A stretch of 9,563 nucleotides of DNA. Source: Planctomycetota bacterium (GTDB lineage Bacteria > Planctomycetota > Phycisphaerae > WQYP01). Under the pieces are notes generated by a model that was not told where the DNA came from, made no database searches, and saw nothing but the letters and a program-made list of their open reading frames with translations. The number at the start of each line of letters is the position of its first letter. The stretch's first letter is position 1. The position numbers and the translations under genes are program-made. Positions 7,015 to 9,563 of the stretch are shown in pieces. The stretch is taken from the NCBI GenBank assembly GCA_021852225.1, contig JAJZOA010000249.1:1-9563 (forward strand), given 5' to 3'.

Positions 7015-7611
7015 TTATCCTCCGAAATAATCGGACAGAATCTTTTTGCCGCAAGTCGCCGGATTTTGTGCCAGCAAAGTGGCATCTTTGGTGACGATAA
7101 TTTCCCCAGCCATTGCGCCGGCAAAACCATGGGCGGTCGGCCGATGAGCCGGCTGAACCGTGTGGTGATAGACCTTCTCCAACATGGCGTGCATGGTGCA
7201 GTAATAGAAATGAATACCCCGGGTTTTCGGCACATAGGTAAATGTGGAAATTTTATGCCCGGGCCCTTTGGTTCCCATGACCATTCCAAAAAGCTTTGTC
7301 GGTTTACCGGTCGCGGGATTGTAACCCTGAATAGTATGCGCGCCGGTATCTTCATCCACAAAAATGACCGGCTGACCCGGGCGCACGGCCACCACCGATT
7401 CAACAAATGCATTAAAGCCATTCATGTGTATATAAACCGGCGGTAGCGAACTGGACGCGGCCGCCGGGGCGGGCGCAGGAGTGGTTTGCGCTTTGGCACA
7501 GCCGCCGCCAACCAGGTTTATGACAACCAGTATCGCCACCATGGCCAGCGAGAGTGCCGTGCCGATTCTGGCATATCCGGAAAAGCGTTGTGTGGATGAG
7601 TTCTTACGCAT
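7015..7611 (-). CDS. Exported cupredoxin-like copper protein with enlarged ligand loop
   Basis: The 198-residue protein has an N-terminal hydrophobic segment (about 18-36), then GGGCAKA and an Ala/Pro linker (43-58). This suggests export; Cys38 could be a lipidated cysteine, but the preceding GGG is not a good lipobox. The mature part resembles a type I copper cupredoxin: a strand ending VRPGQPVIFVDED, His92 in GAHTI, Cys138 and His141 in HFYYCTMH, and a final strand MAGEIIV whose Met167 fits the axial ligand of the usual M-x-G-x-I-x-V ending. Between His141 and Met167 lie 25 residues containing four more histidines (149, 150, 156, 161), far more than in plastocyanin-like proteins. A role in periplasmic electron transfer or copper handling is inferred. 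AAGGAG lies 8 bases before the ATG. Confidence 0.85.
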   Translation of the reverse strand: MRKNSSTQRFSGYARIGTALSLAMVAILVVINLVGGGCAKAQTTPAPAPAAASSSLPPVYIHMNGFNAFVESVVAVRPGQPVIFVDEDTGAHTIQGYNPATGKPTKLFGMVMGTKGPGHKISTFTYVPKTRGIHFYYCTMHAMLEKVYHHTVQPAHRPTAHGFAGAMAGEIIVTKDATLLAQNPATCGKKILSDYFGG

Positions 7612-7713
7612 AGCCTTGACTCCTTAAAAAGCCCAACCGATGGATATTAAACCTGATAACCACAAAAGACCCGCAGTCCGCAAGAAGCCATACGCGATCG
7701 CGGCATTCAAGGT

Positions 7714-9243
7714 TCAGGCCACGACCGGCATCGCGACATTTTCGGGCACGGGCCGACCGCCAAGCCACTGGCTGTGGAACGAAAGAAACCCGACATACAG
7801 ATAGCCGGACATGAAAATAATCAGAAATGGGATGCAGAGCATCGCCCGCTCTGTGGCTATGGAAATGCCAATGCAAATCAACAGATACAGCGCCAGCAAA
7901 AGTTCCACATAGGCCAGCCAGTTGGCCTTTCGCTTGAATTTTACGGCGCGAACCTTCCAGGCGTCGCGGCTTTCCCCTGCGTCAATGCCATATTTTGGTG
8001 TACGGACAAATTCGCTTTGATGGCCAAAAAGCCCCTGCAGAACCGCCAGCGCATTGCCCAGGCTTATGCCTGTTCCCACCGCCATAAGCAGCGGTACCAG
8101 AAAAATGCAACGAACCCAATGCTGCTCAATTTCCCGCTGCGCCACCACATAAAACGTGCTGGCTGAAAGCGTTAGAACCGCAAACAGGCACATAAGTGTA
8201 ACCCAGAGCACCGGTGATTGCGGTGACAAAATGCTTGGGCCGCCGAAATAAAATGTCGGAAAAACCAGTATTGAAAGCAGCACCGCCAGCGGATAAGCCG
8301 CTCCAGCGGATAAATGAAAAAGTGCTTCCATTTTAACTTTCAACGGCAGGGACGAGGCAAGAAGCCGAGGAAGAATTTTAACGGCGGTCTGTGCATGTCC
8401 TTTAGCCCAGCGGTGCTGTTGCTGTTTGAAGGCGGCGATTTCCGGCGGCAGTTCCGCCGGGGATGTTTCTTCTGACAGAAATACGATGCGCCATCCGGCC
8501 ATCTGTGCGCGATAGGAAAGGTCCATGTCTTCGGTCAGGGTATCATGCTGCCAGCCACCTGCTGCCGCGATGGAAGTTTTACGCCATATTCCACCAGTGC
8601 CATTAAAATTAATAAATCGGCCGCTTCGGCTGCGGGCGGCGTGTTCAATGACAAAATGCCCATCCAGAAAGATGGCCTGACACCGGGTAAGCAAGGAATG
8701 CCACCGGTTGAGATGTTCCCAACGGGTCTGCACGCAACCCACCGCCGGATCGGTAAAATAATGGATGGTATTCTTCAGCATCTGTGGTTGGGGAACAAAA
8801 TCCGCATCGAAAATGGCAATGTATTCTCCGGTGGCCGTGGCCAGCCCGTTTTCCAGTGCACCGGCCTTATAGCCTTGTCGGTTGGTCCGATGAATGTACT
8901 CCACATTATGACCGGCGGCGGCCATTTTATGGCAGGTTTCGCGAGCAATATCGGCTGAATCGTCAGTGGAGTCATCCAGTACCTGTACCTGGAGAAGGTG
9001 TCGCGGATAATCCATTTTACATGCGGCTTCAATCACACGCGCCGCGACAAACCGTTCGTTAAATAAGGGCAATTGAACCGTTATGGCGGGCCAATCGGCA
9101 AACCGATTCGCAGGCACCGGCTTGTTGCCCGATTTCCTGTAATACAGCACTACCTGCCAATAGCGATGAACCCCATATACCGTCAGCACGCCGAGCGCGA
9201 GCAAATACAAAGTGTTGAACATAAAACCCACGAATGCCGTCAT
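7714..9243 (-). CDS. Processive family 2 glycosyltransferase, cellulose/mannan synthase-like membrane protein
   Basis: The 509-residue protein is an inner-membrane GT2 enzyme of the BcsA/CslA type that would polymerise a beta-linked glycan from a nucleotide sugar. After one N-terminal membrane helix (about 5-34) comes the catalytic domain with all four signature motifs. DDSTD is at 90-94, DAD at 146-148 (metal and nucleotide), TED at 237-239 (acceptor base) and Q-x-x-RW at 275-279. Hydrophobic helices follow at about 308-335, 345-367, 378-404, 443-463 and 467-490. There is no PilZ domain, and no bcsB/C or export genes are nearby. It resembles the GT2 group that contains plant glucomannan synthases (CslA), but the sugar is not determinable here. 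The start at 9243 follows a G-rich leader, with GGAAAGGG about 10 bases upstream serving as ribosome binding site. The cupredoxin gene follows after 102 bases. Confidence 0.93.
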   Translation of the reverse strand: MTAFVGFMFNTLYLLALGVLTVYGVHRYWQVVLYYRKSGNKPVPANRFADWPAITVQLPLFNERFVAARVIEAACKMDYPRHLLQVQVLDDSTDDSADIARETCHKMAAAGHNVEYIHRTNRQGYKAGALENGLATATGEYIAIFDADFVPQPQMLKNTIHYFTDPAVGCVQTRWEHLNRWHSLLTRCQAIFLDGHFVIEHAARSRSGRFINFNGTGGIWRKTSIAAAGGWQHDTLTEDMDLSYRAQMAGWRIVFLSEETSPAELPPEIAAFKQQQHRWAKGHAQTAVKILPRLLASSLPLKVKMEALFHLSAGAAYPLAVLLSILVFPTFYFGGPSILSPQSPVLWVTLMCLFAVLTLSASTFYVVAQREIEQHWVRCIFLVPLLMAVGTGISLGNALAVLQGLFGHQSEFVRTPKYGIDAGESRDAWKVRAVKFKRKANWLAYVELLLALYLLICIGISIATERAMLCIPFLIIFMSGYLYVGFLSFHSQWLGGRPVPENVAMPVVA

Positions 9244-9253
9244 TCGATCTTAA

Positions 9254-9281
9254 CCCTTTCCTGACCCTGTCCCCTGACCCC
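9254..9281 (-). promoter_or_regulatory. Four G-tracts in the leader just upstream of the glycosyltransferase start
   Basis: On the transcribed minus strand four G-runs follow one another: GGGG (9278-9281), GGGG (9271-9274), GGG (9265-9267) and GGG (9254-9256), with loops of 3, 3 and 8 bases. This meets the usual pattern for a possible G-quadruplex. The last run lies 10 bases before the ATG at 9243 and overlaps the likely ribosome binding site, so folding could hide it. The unit GTCAGG also occurs twice. A structural or regulatory role is inference; the sequence could equally be a small intergenic repeat remnant. Confidence 0.4.
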
Positions 9282-9380
9282 TCGCGGTAACCACAGGCTT
9301 GCCGCAAAACCCGGCCGGTTGACGCTCGCCGCGCCGCCGTCCGCGCCTGACATCCTATAACCCGTGCCAACGCCATAAAG

Positions 9381-9409
9381 AGTTTAAGGCGATAGGACAG
9401 TCAGGTCAA
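9381..9409 (-). promoter_or_regulatory. Possible promoter for the glycosyltransferase gene group
   Basis: On the minus strand TTGACC (9404-9409, five of six consensus bases) is followed after 17 bases by TAAACT (9381-9386, four of six). Transcription would start near 9374, giving a leader of about 130 bases that contains the four G-tracts. If the four genes down to 3350 form one unit, this would be its promoter, as no better one is seen in the short gaps between them. Confidence 0.45.
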
Positions 9410-9480
9410 TGCGTCGCGAATACGAAAAATACGTCTGCAGGCGCGATTTGGGACATGAATGCGGTGCCTCCAACTGCTGA
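9409..9480 (+). CDS. Possible 23-codon ORF with a Cys-rich, DUF1059-like start; doubtful
   Basis: An ATG at 9409 opens a frame of 23 codons ending in TGA at 9478-9480. The peptide reads YEKYVCRRDLGHECGASNC. The spacing C-x-RDLG-x-x-C recalls the N-terminus of small DUF1059-type proteins, which have a cysteine, then D[LI]G, then a second cysteine, but those run on for another 30-40 residues. No strong Shine-Dalgarno precedes it. It may be the truncated 5' end of such a gene, a frameshifted remnant, or chance. Confidence 0.18.
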   Translation: MRREYEKYVCRRDLGHECGASNC

Positions 9481-9563
9481 TTGCTCAGGTGCGTGTCGTT
9501 TTGCGAAGGCGCTGCCGCAGCGGCTATTAATCGGTTACCGGCGGCCAAAATATGACCGGAATT

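Larger units (their letters stand above)
9244..9563. other. Gene-poor right end of the window
   Basis: This stretch of 320 bases holds the leader and possible promoter of the glycosyltransferase on the minus strand and one doubtful small ORF on the plus strand. A second plus-strand frame opens at the ATG at 9455 and runs to the window edge without a stop. It has only a weak GGGA upstream and an unrecognisable peptide, so it is not called. I see no tRNA, terminator, inverted repeat end or attachment site here. It probably separates two divergently transcribed units. Confidence 0.5.

Noticed and set aside
7693..7702. Ten-base palindrome CGCGATCGCG in the gap before the cupredoxin gene
   Set aside because: It is a single copy, and GC-rich GATC palindromes are common by chance; nothing ties it to an operator.
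9059..9376. Minus-strand frame of 105 codons overlapping the glycosyltransferase start
   Set aside because: It overlaps the catalytic-domain coding region in another frame and has an Arg/Ala/Gly-rich shadow composition.
9455..9563. Plus-strand frame open to the window edge from an ATG
   Set aside because: There is only a weak GGGA upstream and the 36 residues visible match nothing I recognise; it cannot be judged without the next bases.

Overview
The window is a chromosomal stretch from a Gram-negative-type bacterium, most probably a planctomycete (Phycisphaerae-like). The main reason is the 847-residue protein that joins an N-terminal squalene-cyclase-like helical toroid to two DUF4159 segments, an architecture I associate with Planctomycetota. 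The other genes are compatible with this but do not prove it. There are no RNA genes, CRISPR arrays, transposases or phage genes, so this looks like ordinary chromosome with a mixed gene content.

Left part (1-1760): the last 23 codons of lepA (elongation factor 4) come in on the plus strand and meet purF, which runs convergently on the minus strand. purF encodes an iron-sulfur-type amidophosphoribosyltransferase with an unusually long predicted propeptide, and has its own extended -10 promoter. Every other convincing gene in the window is also on the minus strand.

Middle part (1909-3267): three small minus-strand genes look like a stress or envelope group. In transcription order they are a CsbD-family protein with a good promoter, a 38-residue single-pass membrane protein, and a glycine-zipper protein of 203 residues that ends in a strong intrinsic terminator.

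Right part (3350-9409): four minus-strand genes are separated by 102, 86 and 78 bases, with no convincing terminator between them. In transcription order they are a BcsA/CslA-like processive family 2 glycosyltransferase, an exported cupredoxin with a stretched histidine-rich ligand loop, a PfkB-family (FruK/LacC-like) sugar-phosphate kinase, and the toroid/DUF4159 protein. A sigma70-like promoter and a run of four G-tracts lie before the glycosyltransferase. Cotranscription is possible, but no shared pathway is obvious.

The right end (9244-9563) has no convincing gene, only a possible 23-codon ORF with a cysteine pattern. I see no clear new multi-gene defence or mobile system. The most unusual items are the expanded copper-site loop in the cupredoxin, the G-tract leader of the glycosyltransferase, the untracked 38-residue membrane protein and the duplicated DUF4159 segment.
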